A stretch of DNA of 64,000 nucleotides. It comes from Diplocarpon mali (lineage: Eukaryota; Ascomycota; Leotiomycetes; Helotiales; Drepanopezizaceae). The notes under the pieces are model-generated. The model ran no database searches. It had not been told where the DNA came from and was given only the letters and a program-made list of their open reading frames with translations. Location: assembly GCA_024741835.1 (NCBI GenBank), contig JAENRP010000088.1:62001-126000 (forward strand), in the 5' to 3' direction. How positions within the stretch are numbered: the first letter of the stretch is position 1; each line of letters starts with the position of its first letter. The translations under genes were made by a program, and so were the position numbers. This document shows, piece after piece, positions 36,173-47,682 of the stretch.

Positions 36173-37535
36173 CTAGTACGCAACCTCGTTGTTCCAATAC
36201 AGCGTCTCGTGCTGGATTTCCGGACCCGTCGCCGCGAACTCCCACCCAAACGTGTTCTTGATGTACTGCATCATGTGACTCGCCAGCTTGATATTTCCCA
36301 CGTCCGTAGGGTGATAGGCGGGGTTGATGTCGTTGTGCTGCAGGATCCCGGTGGAGTTGAAGTAGTGCACGAAGGGTTTCGTGCCGGGCACGGCAGAGGT
36401 CCCGTTGTTGAAGTGCTGGTACACGTCGTAAACCTCGTTGACGTAGCCCCCGGATTGCTTGTAGGTAGTGCCGGACTGGTAGAAGCCGTTCCAGAGGGAC
36501 TTGGGGAGGTTAGCTGGTGATACGGCAGCCCGCTGCAGGAACAGGTCAGGGATGGCCCCTCACCATGATCACAATGTCCGCCTCGGGCCACGTCTGATGC
36601 ACGCCCTCGACCAGCTGCACATAGCTGTTGTAGAAGTTCACGACTCCCACGTTGTTCGCCGAGTTGTTGTCGTTGGTCCCCAGGTTGATCACCACAATGT
36701 CTGCGGCAGGATGGCGCTGAAAGTCCCACGGGATCGGCTTGTCGCCGTAGAGCGCCTGCGCCCGCCCGCTGGTATCGGAAGTCTGATACCATTGGAAGGT
36801 CTGCCCTCGCGGATTGCCAAAGCACTCTTGATCATGCACACAGATCCCCGGGATAGCAGTGATGGAGTACTCGGTGTCGCCGAGTCCCGCACAGAGGCCG
36901 TGCCCGAAGGAGGCAAGGCCTTCGTAGGTAGCGGAGTAGCCGGCGGAGAGGGAATCTCCTATCATCTCAAGACGGCGACCAAAGTCCGGGACGGTGAAGA
37001 GCGACGAGTCTGGCGGAGTGAGGACGGAGGCGATCTGGACGCCATATGCGAAGTTCGAGACGCGCAGCTCGAACACCGACAGGGCCGTGCTGGCGACGAC
37101 CGGGTCGGTGGGCGCTGGGGCGAAGAGATGAGTTGCGCCGGTCGTGATGTTGGTGAGCTGCCAGTCCAGACCGTCGAAGCGGAAGCCGACGAGCACCCCA
37201 TCGCTCGTGTTGTTACCGAAGGAGATTGCGACTCGGTTGCCGTGGACTCCAAACTTCAAGCCGGGTGATCTGGGGCAGTGAGCTGGGGGAGCAGATCTTT
37301 GCGTGGGTGTTGGGGGGATGACCTACGACCACCACGAGATATGTTGCGAGTCCCAGCGACCCTTGTAGCTCAGATGTTGCGAGTCTGGCGAGTGCGCTGT
37401 CCAATTCGTGAGGGTTGAAGCGGTGACAGCGGTCTTCAGGAAATCGGTTTCCCGGACTTGCCCATTCTGCAGAATAGTCGCACGCGTGAGATGGGCCAAG
37501 CTGGAGAAGAGCGACAAGGTTGACCACTGCATCAT
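36173..37535 (-). CDS. Secreted SGNH/GDSL esterase, carbohydrate esterase family 2-like
   Basis: Exons 37,535-37,327, 37,269-36,564 and 36,499-36,173 sum to 1,242 bases (413 residues) in consistent phase. An N-terminal signal-like segment (MMQWSTLSLFSSLAHLTRAT) precedes a beta-sandwich module with GRWDSQHISWWSSPGLKF at residues about 60-77, the two-domain layout of CE2 deacetylases. The SGNH domain follows: block I MIGDSLSAGYSATYEG with the nucleophile Ser, block III INLGTNDNNSANN, and block V HPTDVGNIKLA with the catalytic His near the C-terminus. CE2 enzymes remove acetyl groups from xylan, mannan or cello-oligosaccharides outside the cell; the substrate here is inferred from the family only. 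Splicing turns the frame after WWS into WWSSPGLKF, which supports intron 1. Confidence 0.9.
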
Positions 37536-38435
37536 GTCAACAAGCAGCCGAGCGAAACGAATGAAGGGCTCGGTGCAGCAGGGGAAGCAAAATGAACAGG
37601 CGTTCTGACATATGTTGGATCTATTTATCCCCCCAAGCGGCGGAATGATATCGTCCGGTTGGCCCGGAAAGGCTACTTACTGCGGAATAAACACGATATT
37701 GAAAAGTATATTTGATTAAGCCTTGCAAGCCCACAACCCACCTCCCTCCTCGTGGTGCGGGTTGGCGCCAACATGGCTCTCTCGGAGATCACGACGCCTG
37801 CGACGGAGTAGTAAAGCATTAAAAGAATGATGAGTGGCCAGCGACCTGGGGCGACGCTGGGGCGAAGTTGGTCTGTGGGAAAGACAAGCCCGCAGAGAGG
37901 AAGCGTACACTCTTGTCTGTATGGCAGATCACGCCGCGGATTGGAAACCCCGTGTTGTCTACATCGACGAGATTTCATGTCGGCCAGGGCTGTCAACATC
38001 AGTATGTACCTTAGTATGGCCTGTACCTACCTGACCCTTCACTTACTGTACAATCCTCGTCTCCTCCCCCGCTTCCCCACCGGATATCGGAAATCAGGGG
38101 ATATGGGCCTCGGAGGAACAGGCCGCCCACCACAATTAACAATTATCGTTTATCAGTCAACAAATCTACAGGATCAGTTGCTCCGCCGCAGGCCAAAAAA
38201 GCACCTCATGGGGATATATTCAACCTTGAAAACCCCCCCCAACCCCCCCCCTTCACACATCCCGCCAACGTGGCGTTTGTTTGGCCTGCGACGAAGTACT
38301 GTTCGAGAATCCCACGTCTGCTTAGGAGCAGAAACAATACCAACCCCCGATTGGCGCCAGGAGCAAAATTGAACATGCTCCTCGGTTAGGTATCATCAGA
38401 AGTCACAAATAAGCCCTACACGTGCCGGCGCGCCC
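37536..38435. other. Intergenic with foldback element copy 3
   Basis: Upstream region of the CE2-like esterase and 3' flank of the ZNF830-like gene. Apart from the foldback element at 38,180-38,297, with its paired C8 runs, no feature is recognised. Confidence 0.6.
38180..38297. repeat. MITE-like foldback element, copy 3
   Basis: Left arm 38,180-38,210 (CTCCGCCGCAGGCCAAAAAA, then GCACCTCATG) and right arm 38,265-38,296, reverse complement CGCAGGCCAAACAAACGCCA then CGTTG. Between them lie ATATTCAACCTTGAAAACC, shared with copy 1, and two C8 runs. No coding capacity. Confidence 0.65.
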
Positions 38436-39308
38436 TCACCCCTTCATGCGGAAGCCTTCCCACTCATCATCGTCGTCCTCGTCGTCCTCGTCTTCCTCGT
38501 CGTCCTCTTCTTCGAGTGTCATCGTCGCCACAAGAGCCGGAGGCGGCTTGTTCAGCCCTATCGTACTCTCTTTGCGCCTCAGCGCCTCCCGCTTCTCTCT
38601 CATCTTCCTAACCCGTGCTTCCAGGCCCTCCATCTCCTCCAGCTCCTCTTCCATCTTTCTCGCAGCATCCTCCTTGTCCCCTTCCACCTCCGCCTCTTGC
38701 TTCTCTTTTCGATGCGTATACTCCTCCTCGGCCGACTTCTTAGCAACGTCTGCAGCCGACATGGCAGGGGCCGAGATCACGGCATCATTCGCAATCTGCA
38801 CTTGTGATTCTGCCGTAGCAATATCTGCCTGAAACGATGCCCATTCGTCTTCGTCTACTGTCGGTTCTGGCTTCTTCGGTTCTGCTGGCTTCTTCGGAAT
38901 CGGCGTAGCATCAATAGGCTTCGAAGGTGTCGCTGGTCGCGAGGGAATCTGCATTTCAATGGGGTGCTGAACTACGCCGTCTTCTTGCGATCCAGCATCG
39001 AAGAACCCTTCTGGTAAGCCATTGGCAGGCTTGGTGCGTTTCCTGATTGTACCACTTGCTTCATCGTCACTTGCTTTCCGTTTCTTCGAGGAGGGTTCTG
39101 TGAGTGCTGAGGCTTCCACGTCCTCCACCTTCTGTGCTCGCACCATATGTCCCGCAGAGCGAAGATGGCCATCCCATAGTGTCTCGCTCTTGAGTTGGAG
39201 GTGGCAGACTGTACAGAGGAGAGTGCCGGCTGAAGAGTAGCTTGCATGTCTGTGCTGTATCCTCCGAGCAGCTCTTTCGTTCTTGAGCAGAGACCGGACG
39301 TCTGCCAT
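38436..39308 (-). CDS. ZNF830/CCDC16-like C2H2 zinc finger protein
   Basis: A single uninterrupted exon of 290 residues. It opens with MADVRSLLKNERAARRIQHR and a single C2H2 finger, CTVCHLQLKSETLWDGHLRS with AGH (residues about 32-54), the arrangement of ZNF830 (CCDC16), a nuclear, spliceosome-associated protein. A basic KKRK patch follows near residue 75, then a Pro-rich linker, a DEDEWASFQADI segment (about 150-165), a Lys/Glu-rich coiled coil with EELEEMEGLEARVRKMREKR (about 220-245), and an extreme acidic end, DDEEDEDDEDDDDEWEGF. The terminal EWEGF is characteristic of the fungal orthologues. It diverges from BYE1 across 822 bp. Confidence 0.9.
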   Translation of the reverse strand: MADVRSLLKNERAARRIQHRHASYSSAGTLLCTVCHLQLKSETLWDGHLRSAGHMVRAQKVEDVEASALTEPSSKKRKASDDEASGTIRKRTKPANGLPEGFFDAGSQEDGVVQHPIEMQIPSRPATPSKPIDATPIPKKPAEPKKPEPTVDEDEWASFQADIATAESQVQIANDAVISAPAMSAADVAKKSAEEEYTHRKEKQEAEVEGDKEDAARKMEEELEEMEGLEARVRKMREKREALRRKESTIGLNKPPPALVATMTLEEEDDEEDEDDEDDDDEWEGFRMKG

Positions 39309-40130
39309 TTTTCATAAGGTAGATTATGCGGCTGAACAGAATTGGAGCAGATCCGTGAGGTGTATCAGGCTGCTTTCTTCATCGATGGCACAATGCTTCT
39401 TGGTTTTGGGACTGGGTTGCTGGTGCACAGCGCAGGAGATTCACCCAAGACGCGATAGGCTGAAGGAGAAATATGTAGGCGAACCTCGCAAGCGTCGAGA
39501 GTCGATGCGGCCAGAGGGAATGTTGCAGATCGATCTTCATTGCATCAACAATCTTTCGAAGTCCAAGCCTCGCTTTCCTTAGCGTACAAAATTAGTCATC
39601 TACATCCCCGCAAAATTTAATCGGCCCTCGCTCTCTCACCATCCACCTCCAAAACATTTCTCACAGATCACAACCACGACCACCAACGACGACAGCGCAC
39701 CTACAGTTGGCGCGCAACTCCCTGCGAAAGTCGAAGGTGCTTGTGCGACACCGGAAAAACGCTCAACTCGTCGCCGCACACGCCGAAGCAATCAGCGGAA
39801 GTACTCGACTTGGAGGGTGGGGACAACAGGTCTCGGCGCACGACGTTAACTCGATCTCTAAGCTGAAAAGCCAGGACAAAGACCAACTCTAGCGGTCTAA
39901 ATAGCTTTACTTCGCGTCCTGCCTTGTCTTCTTCTGCCTGTTCCCATCAGATTCGCCATAGCTTGTTTGTAGAGCCGAGTTGTCGCGTGAGAAACGCGTA
40001 CATATTTGCGCCCTTCTCTTTGAAATCCACTCCACACGACACGGCAGAATCCCAATCCTGTAATCGATCGCTGTCTCCGAGACCCGTGAAGAGGCAAGAA
40101 GCCTATACTTCCCTCGGAACTTTCTTAAAC
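39309..40130. promoter_or_regulatory. Divergent promoter region of ZNF830-like and BYE1 genes
   Basis: 822 bp between two start codons on opposite strands. Pyrimidine-rich sequence with ATCAC/CACCA words (39,630-39,700) is typical of fungal transcription starts. No specific factor site is claimed. Confidence 0.5.
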
Positions 40131-42765
40131 ATGTCTGGTAAGCAGCCACAGTCTCCTCCCATCGGGCTACGAGGCATGAAACGGTACTATCACTCATTTT
40201 TGAAGCACCGCTAACGAATCCTCTTCTGCAGAGGAACCTCGACGTTCCGTGCGCGCGACCAAGGGTCAGCACCCAAAGATGGAAGACCTGGACCAGACGC
40301 CCGAGCCGAAGAAGAAGGCTGCCAAAAGGTCGAAGAAAGCGCAGAAGGAGGAGGAAGAGGAGGAGCCAGAAGATGGCGCGGAGATCATCAGATGCGTATG
40401 TGGTGCAGTGGAAACCGGAGCCCATGACACGGAACCCTGGATTGCCTGCGACGACTGCGACGCCTGGCAGCACAATGTATGTGTTGGCATCCCCATCCAC
40501 AAGGAAGACATCCCCGAACACTATCAATGTGAGCAATGCAATCCGGCCGCACACAAGGAGCTTTTGGAAGGATTGAAGCGCGGCATTCATCTTTGGGAGA
40601 AGCGCCGAAAAGCATACCAAAACAGCTTGAAAGAGGCAGCAGTGCAGGGAGACCCGAGGAAGAAGGGCAAGAAGAAGGGAAAACGAGCGAGTGAGCCCAA
40701 GAGCGAAACAAATGGGAAATCCAGTGCGCCTGCCACACCTGTCCCCGAGAAGACCAAAAAGGATGCAACGGCTTTGAGAGCTGGAAGTGCAAAGCGAAAA
40801 GTCCGAGACGAATCTCAGGATAAAGATTCTATCAAGGTCTGTCACTCTCAGTCACATACTCACGAACACTATAATGACACCCAACAGGAGCCAAAAGCAA
40901 AGGTTCTCAAGGTATCGGTCGCACATGTGTCCCCTCGTCAAGACTCGCCACCTTCCGAGCTCCCAACCAAGATCTCCGAGATCATGGACAAGGTCAAGGC
41001 GGGAGGCGCGAAAATGTTCCTGAAGAATCTTTCCGTCACGGTGCAGACGGCCATTAGGGATGGAGTGTATGTGCTGGCTCCAAACGATACCGCGGAATCA
41101 AAAGCCGAACGTCTAGCCATCCAAGTCGCAGATGCGCTTGGGGAAGTACATCGTGAGGGAGACCCATTTTCCCGTCAGGCTCGGATGATCGGTGCGAACC
41201 TCAAGACTAATCAAGAGCTGACCAACAACCTCCTTGTGAGGAAGCTGTTACCGTTGAACCTGGCCATGATGAGCTCCGATGATATGCTCAGCAAGGAGTT
41301 GAAGCGGGAGGTCGATGAGCTCAAGGCGCGCAATGACAAGCAAGCGATTATGGTTACTGACGACGGCCCGCGGGTACGCCGTACTCACAAAGGCGAAGAG
41401 ATCATTGAGAGCGACGACTTTGCTATGAGCAGCGATGTCACGATGCCGACATCTCGAAGAAGAAGCATGCTGGACCGGAATGCCTCGATGGTGACTCGGT
41501 CACGAGAGAATTCCCCTGGAGATCAAGTGGAGCTACCTCAAGAAATAGACTCGTATCGATCCCAGGATGATATCCGAGGGAACGCAGCACCCCAGCTGGC
41601 TATCCAGACGAAGACGCCGCCGGCGAGAAAATCTTCGAAGGCAGACTTCGATATCCAGAAAGTCTTCTCTAGTGTCCAGGCCCAGTCTCCCACGACAACA
41701 CAGCATGTCCGACGCGAGTCAACCAATACTGCACCGCCAGCCAATGGACCAGGCTTCGATCCCGAGATTGACAAGATGTTGCAGGATGATGACGGTGAAT
41801 CCGACGCGTACTCACCAGTGGAGTTCCCTACCGACCCAGAGGTTATTTGGCAAGGATGCGTTACCATGGAATCCGTAGCTAGATTCCCCGCGACTGCGAA
41901 GTACGTCGCAGGCAAGCACCATGGTTCTCTTGAAGAGTGGGCCAAATACCTAACCAAAGACCTGAGGATTGCGGGGCGTATCGACCCGGACAAGGCGAAC
42001 GAGTACCTCTGCGGCATGCGGTACAGCCCCCCAACTGATGTTGTGGTTGTTGAAATCATCCCATCTGGCGAAGCAGCCAGTAACTCTTTCCAAGATCTGT
42101 ACAACTACTTCCAAAGCCGGAGGCGATACGGTGTCTTGACCAACAAAGGCCTGGGCAATATCCGCGATACGTATCTGGTTCCCGTTCCACCAAATCCCGG
42201 AAACCTACCTGACTTTATCACCAATCTTGAAGCCCACCAGGTCCCTGAAGAGCGTAACGAGCCCATCCTTCTCGTCACTCTTGTCATCCGCAACGAATGT
42301 CACCCTGTCCCCGAACAGTCCCATGGTAGCGCCTCAGGTGACGTCACCCAGTCACCTTCGCTGATGGGCCATCCTCAACGACAGATGTCCATCTCGGGCA
42401 CAGGCCCTTCAATGTCGCCCATCAACCCGCAAAGCTCCCTCTCGACGCCTCCCATGCCGCAACAGTCGTTCCAGCCACCGTTGCCGATTCCGGCTGACGA
42501 TGCATACCTCGCTCAACAAGCCGATGAGCAGCTGAGGCGTGATCAAGCGGAAGGGGAGAAGGTCGCGATCGACATACTAGGTCGTTACAGTAGCTCGCCC
42601 ACCGTGGCTTTCTTGATGCCACAAGCTTTCCAGATGAGGCCGGTTGAGTGGCAGCTTATTCGGGGCATTCTGGAGGAAGACGAGAATTCTCGGGTAGACC
42701 TACAGCACCTGAGCCAAGTATTGGAGCTCAGGATGCAGACTATTCCGCCGCCGCCGCTGCAGTAA
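40131..42765 (+). CDS. bye1: BYE1-like PHD, TFIIS-central and SPOC domain protein
   Basis: Exon 1 is only 7 bases (40,131-40,137, ATG TCT G); exon 2 is 40,232-40,836 and exon 3 is 40,888-42,765, giving 829 residues. After a basic N-terminus come a PHD finger (CVCGAVETGAHDTEPWIACD to CEQC, residues about 57-107), a nuclear Lys-rich stretch, the TFIIS central domain (KISEIMDKVKAGGAKMFLKN through the MMSSDDMLSKELKREVDELK motif, about 230-370) and a SPOC domain (VIWQGCVTMESVARFPATAKYV onward, about 550-700). The C-terminus is Pro/Gln-rich. In yeast Bye1 binds RNA polymerase II through the TFIIS-like domain and H3K4me3 through the PHD, and modulates elongation. Splicing after the second codon is supported by SEEPRRSVRATKG. 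The 51-bp second intron is in frame with no stop and could be retained. Confidence 0.93.
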
Positions 42766-43735
42766 AGTGTCAGCACCGGGCGCGCTTTTCCTTACGGGAC
42801 ACATGGGGGGGGTGGGTGGTGTGGGTGGAGTACTGGCTGATTAACACCATGTATGTGGTCCAGGCACAGGTTGCGATTTTCCTTCTCGTTGGCCGTTCTC
42901 AGTATACGAAAAAGATAAAACACAGATCAGTTTACAGAATGGGGTGAGTTTGGTGCTGGGCTACGCGGCGGGCGTCTTAACGATACCAAAATACGACATT
43001 CATGACCTAGCTGGATAGATAGTTTGATCGGATCAGTAGTTTCCTTTTTCCTTCCTTTTCTTTCGCTTCCTGAACTAGTTACAAACGTTTGACATGGTGT
43101 GTTGGTGAGAGATACGAAATGACATAGCACGAAAGCCCGACTGATGTGCTGTATCTACGGCTACCTCTGCTACCACTGTGCCGTGAGTCCCCGCTTCCGT
43201 GCCGCAAGCAAGCGAAGAAAATGGACCGAACGACAAGGGGTCGCTTAGCAGGTAAATAAATAAACCCCTGGATCGCGTGTGGTCGGTGTCTCGGCACCCA
43301 GCGCCTGCCGAACACTCGACGGCGTCTTCCTACCTACCTCGTGCCTGCCTGTGCCAGGTCAGATCCTTCCATCGAGAACCTGCCGCATCGGGAAGGTGTT
43401 GGTTCGTCTCCTTCCTTGACTCTTCGATACCGGCGGCATGTTTCTCCGGATCGGCGCAAATCGAGCTGCTCTACCTTGCTCGTGAGCACAGGTAAAGAAT
43501 GAGGTCCTCGTCGCCTCGTCGTGATGCTTGTGAATCATCGATTTGTGCCACGCATGTAACGTTGCGACGACACTCAGAACTCCGCCCCTTTCTATACTTC
43601 TCTATCCTTTCATGTTATAGCCTCTTCTCTCCATCCCCTCACATACACCTAAATTCTACCTGTCCTATCTCTACAGCTCCTCGCTTTCCTGCGCCCTCCC
43701 CCCCCAACTTCTCTCGCAGTATACTACCATCGACA
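42766..43735. other. Intergenic, CYP505 upstream region
   Basis: 970 bp with a G8 run near 42,806, CT-rich sequence before the P450 start (43,580-43,720), and no recognisable coding frame. Short TACCTACCTCGTGCCTGCCT-type sequence near 43,331-43,350 is repetitive but not assigned. Confidence 0.55.
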
Positions 43736-46700
43736 ATGACAGAACCAATCCCCGGCCCGCCAGGCCTCCCGCTACTGGGCAATATCAATGATCTCGACCC
43801 AGCACACTCCATGGCCAGTCTGGGGAACCTGGCAGACACCTATGGTAAGCCTCCCCCAGCTTCCCCATTTCATTCTATGCTAACCCAGATTTCCCAGGCC
43901 CAATCTTCAAACTGACACTCGGTGGCAGTGAGAGGCTCTTCGTCTCAACCCACGAGCTGATGAACGAACTCTGCGACGAGAAGCGCTTCTCGAAAATGGT
44001 CTCGGGCGCTCTGGAGCAGATCCGCAACGGTGTCAGCGATGGGCTGTTTACGGCGCACACAGGAGAGCACAATTGGGCTGTTGCGCATAGGGTACTCATG
44101 CCAGGTGCGCGCGTACAGAGGGGAGAGGGGTGGGATGCTGGCTGATGGACTACTGTGTAGCCTTTGGGCCGATTGCCATACGTGGCATGTTCGACGAGAT
44201 GCACGATATAGCCTCGCAGCTAGTGGTCAAGTGGGCGAGGTTCGGGCCCAAGGAGAGGATTAATGTCCCAGAGGACTTCACGAGATTGACGCTGGACTCG
44301 ATTGCCCTGTAGGTCTCGCGCCGGAAATGTATCCTGGGTGACGTGCTGGGTTGACAGATGCAGCTGTGCGATGGATACCAGATTCAACAGCTTCTACCAT
44401 GAAGAGATGCACCCCTTTGTTGACGCCATGGTGGGTTTGCTGGCAGAGTCCGCGGCAAGGGCACGGCGGCCAGCCGTTGCCAACTATTTTTTCCGCTCCG
44501 CTCAGCTGAAGTATGACTCTGATATTGCGCTTTTGAAGAAAGTGGCTGCAGAAGTCGTTGCTGCGAGGAGGTCGAATCCGAATGACAAGAAGGATCTGCT
44601 GAATGCCATGGTTAATGGGAGGGATCCAAAGACTGGAGAAGGTCTCACGGAGGAGAGTATCCTGAATAACATGATCACATTTCTGATTGCAGGTAAGTGC
44701 TCAGGCCTACATGCTAGGAGCGCGCTGACTGGTACAGGCCACGAGACGACCAGCGGCCTTCTTTCCTTTTTGTTTTATTTTCTTCTCAAAAACCCAGCAG
44801 CGTACCAAGCTGCTCAACGTCAAGTCGACGAGGTCATTGGCCGAGGTGCGATTACAGTCGAGCATATGTCCAGATTGCCATATATCGAAGCATGTCTCCG
44901 CGAAACGTTGAGACTGACGCCGACGGCACCAGCATTCACTCTGGAGGCTCGCAAGGACGGACCAGACGAGAACATCATACTCGGCGGGAAATACGAGATC
45001 AAAAAAGGTCAAGCTATCTTCGTCCTCCTGAACCAAATCCACACAGACCCTGCGGTGTTTGGAGAAGATGCCCAAGCCTTCAAGCCTGAGCGGATGCTCG
45101 ATGAGCCGTTTTCAAAGTTACCGAGGAACAGCTGGAAGCCATTCGGGAACGGTGTGCGTGGCTGTATTGGCCGGCCTTTTGCGTGGCAGGAAGCCATTCT
45201 GACTACCGCGATGCTTCTTCAAACATTCAACTTCCGCTTCGATGATCCGAGCTATCAGCTTGCCGTCAAGCAGACTTTGACGGTAAAGCCCGAGAATTTC
45301 TTCATGCACGCTTCTCTCCGAGATCATATGGATCCTGTCTACCTCGAAAAGATGCTGCAAGGTGATTCCTCGAAAGGGCAGCCCGTTGAGAGAGAGCGGA
45401 GTGCTGAGGCATCTGTGTCTGGGAAGCCTAAGAAGCCAATGAAGATCCTATATGGTTCAAACGCTGGGACCTGTGAATCTCTAGCTCAGAGCTTAGCGAG
45501 GGTTGCTTCTGGTAGGGGATACCACGCGCAAGTTGACCCGCTGGATACTGCCGTCGACAAGATACCAAAAAATCAGCCTGTAGTGCTTCTCTCGTCAAGT
45601 TACGAAGGCCAGCCTCCGGATAACGCCGCGCACTTTTTTGAGTGGCTGCAGAACTTGGAGGGCTCGGATAAGCTGGAGGGCGTCAAGTATGCGGTGTTTG
45701 GATGTGGCAATCGTGAGTGGCTCAGGGAATATCGATAATGAAGCTAACGGATGCCAGATGACTGGGTTTCGACTTTCCACAGAGTTCCCAGGCTCCTCAA
45801 TACCGGTTTCGAGGAGCATGGTGCGTCGAAGATCGCGGAAATGGGGCTTGGTGACGTTGCAGCTGGTGATATCTTCAACGAATTCGACCGATGGCAGGAT
45901 GAGCATCTCTGGCCCGCACTTGGAGGAGATGTCAATGCCGAGGAAGAAACTGGCCTGCAACTCGACGTCGATACTAGCTCTCGGCGGACAAAGCTACGAC
46001 AGGACGTCAAGGAGGCCGTTGTCATAAGCAACGAAGTCCTGACCAAGGAGGGAGTTCCTGAGAAGCGCCACGTCGTCTTGAACCTACCTACCGGGATGAC
46101 ATACAAGGCTGGGGATTATCTTGCCGTGCTACCTATGAATAATCCCAAGAACATCCGCCGTGTTCTGAAGTGGTCTCATCTGCCCTGGGATACAGTGCTG
46201 ACCATCAAGGATGGCACAAATACTACTCTTCCTACGGGCCACCCAATTTCTGCGATGGATATATTGGGCATGTATGTTGAGCTCAGCCAGCCTGCAACTA
46301 AAAAGGTATGCACTGCATCACCTGGGGCTCTTACATTGTACTAACAAACGTAAGAACATTGCACGCATAGCCGCTTCGTGTCCCGATGAGAGCGTACGAG
46401 CCGAGATCCTAGATCTTGCCGGGGCACATTTCGAAGAAGAGATACTTAACAAACGCCGCTCGCCACTCGACATCTTAGAAGAGTACCCCTCCGCTGCCCT
46501 TCCCCTCGGGGACTTTCTAGCCATGCTCCCACCCATGCGCATCCGACAATACTCCATCTCCTCGTCTCCGCTCGCCGACCCTACGACCGCCACGCTAACC
46601 TGGTCTGTCCTCGACACGCCATCCAAAGCCGCAGGCTCCAAGCGCTTCCTCGGCGTAGCTTCGAACTACCTCTCTAGTCTGGAAGAAGGTGACCGCATCC

Positions 46701-47230
46701 ACGTCGCCGTCAAGCCCAGCCACGGCACCTTCCACCCCCCTGCCGATATCGAGAACACGCCCATCATCATGTTCTGCGCCGGCACAGGCCTCGCTCCTTT
46801 CCGCGGCTTTGTGCAGGAACGAGCCATCCAGATGCGCGGAGGGCGCAAGCTAGCCCCCGCATACCTATTCATCGGATGCGTCTCTCCTTCCAGCGACGTG
46901 CTCTTCAGCAGCGAGCTGTCCCAGTGGGAGAACGACGGCGTCGTGAGTCTCTTCTATGCGTTCTCCAAGGCTAGCGAAAATAGCAAGGGCTGTCGATATG
47001 TGCAGGACCGGCTGTGGGAAGAGCGCGAGCAGATGGTGCAGGTTTTCAACCAAGGTGCGCATTTGTATGTCTGCGGCAGCTCCCAGGTGGGCGAGGGCGT
47101 GGCCGGGGTCACGAAGAGGATCTACAAGGAGGCTGCTGAGGCGGTCGGCAAGGTGAAGACGGACGAGGAGGTGGAGGTGTGGTGGGAGGCGATTAAGGGG
47201 GAGAGGTTTGCCAGCGATGTTTTCGCTTAG
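43736..47230 (+). CDS. CYP505-type fused cytochrome P450:NADPH-P450 reductase (P450foxy-like)
   Basis: Seven exons, 43,736-43,844, 43,898-44,104, 44,161-44,308, 44,358-44,692, 44,738-45,712, 45,758-46,305 and 46,355-47,230, sum to 3,198 bases and 1,065 residues, the usual length for this family. The P450 half starts at [17 protein letters not shown] and holds the I-helix AGHETTS (about residue 266), ETLR of the K helix, and the heme loop [18 protein letters not shown] with Cys near 408. The reductase half has the FMN domain ([12 protein letters not shown], about 500), the FAD motif RQYSISSSP, the NADPH region [11 protein letters not shown], and the C-terminus FASDVFA. There is no membrane anchor, so it should be a soluble, self-sufficient enzyme. 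Family members hydroxylate fatty acids near the omega end. The 45-bp intron within AG|HETTS is in frame and stopless; retention would break the oxygen-binding motif. Confidence 0.96.
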
Positions 47231-47682
47231 CTTAGCGAGGGGGAAGAGGGTGCCTGGTATCACAAGGCAGTATCGCGTGTGGCACTATTGGCGTTGGCTG
47301 CTGATGGATAGAAAAATTAGAGGCTCTCATCTCTGCTAGAATCTCGAATATTTGCTTCTCTGCATTTTTGTCGGGTCTGTCTGTATCCACAGACATACAC
47401 ATCAATGGTTTGAAATCTTAGTTGACGGGAGAGTAAATCCGAAGCGGAAAAGAAGCACCCGTAAGCACTGCCACCAGACACATTTCTCTTCTTACAGCTC
47501 TTGAGTCATTGACCGTTTGCTACCAGTCTCCACTTGCCGACACCGCCACCCCATCTCTTGCTTGGTGTAGATAGAGGATCTACCGTGCGCTTCGCTATTT
47601 CGCAGCGCTTAGCATCTCGACTGCTTGCCTCCGCGGCGTCCAGCTCCCAGGCCCCGACGGCCCGATCAGAGCCCTCCAGTCC
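47231..47682. other. Intergenic, no gene recognised
   Basis: The 3' flank of the CYP505 gene. No coding frame or repeat is supported here. Confidence 0.6.
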
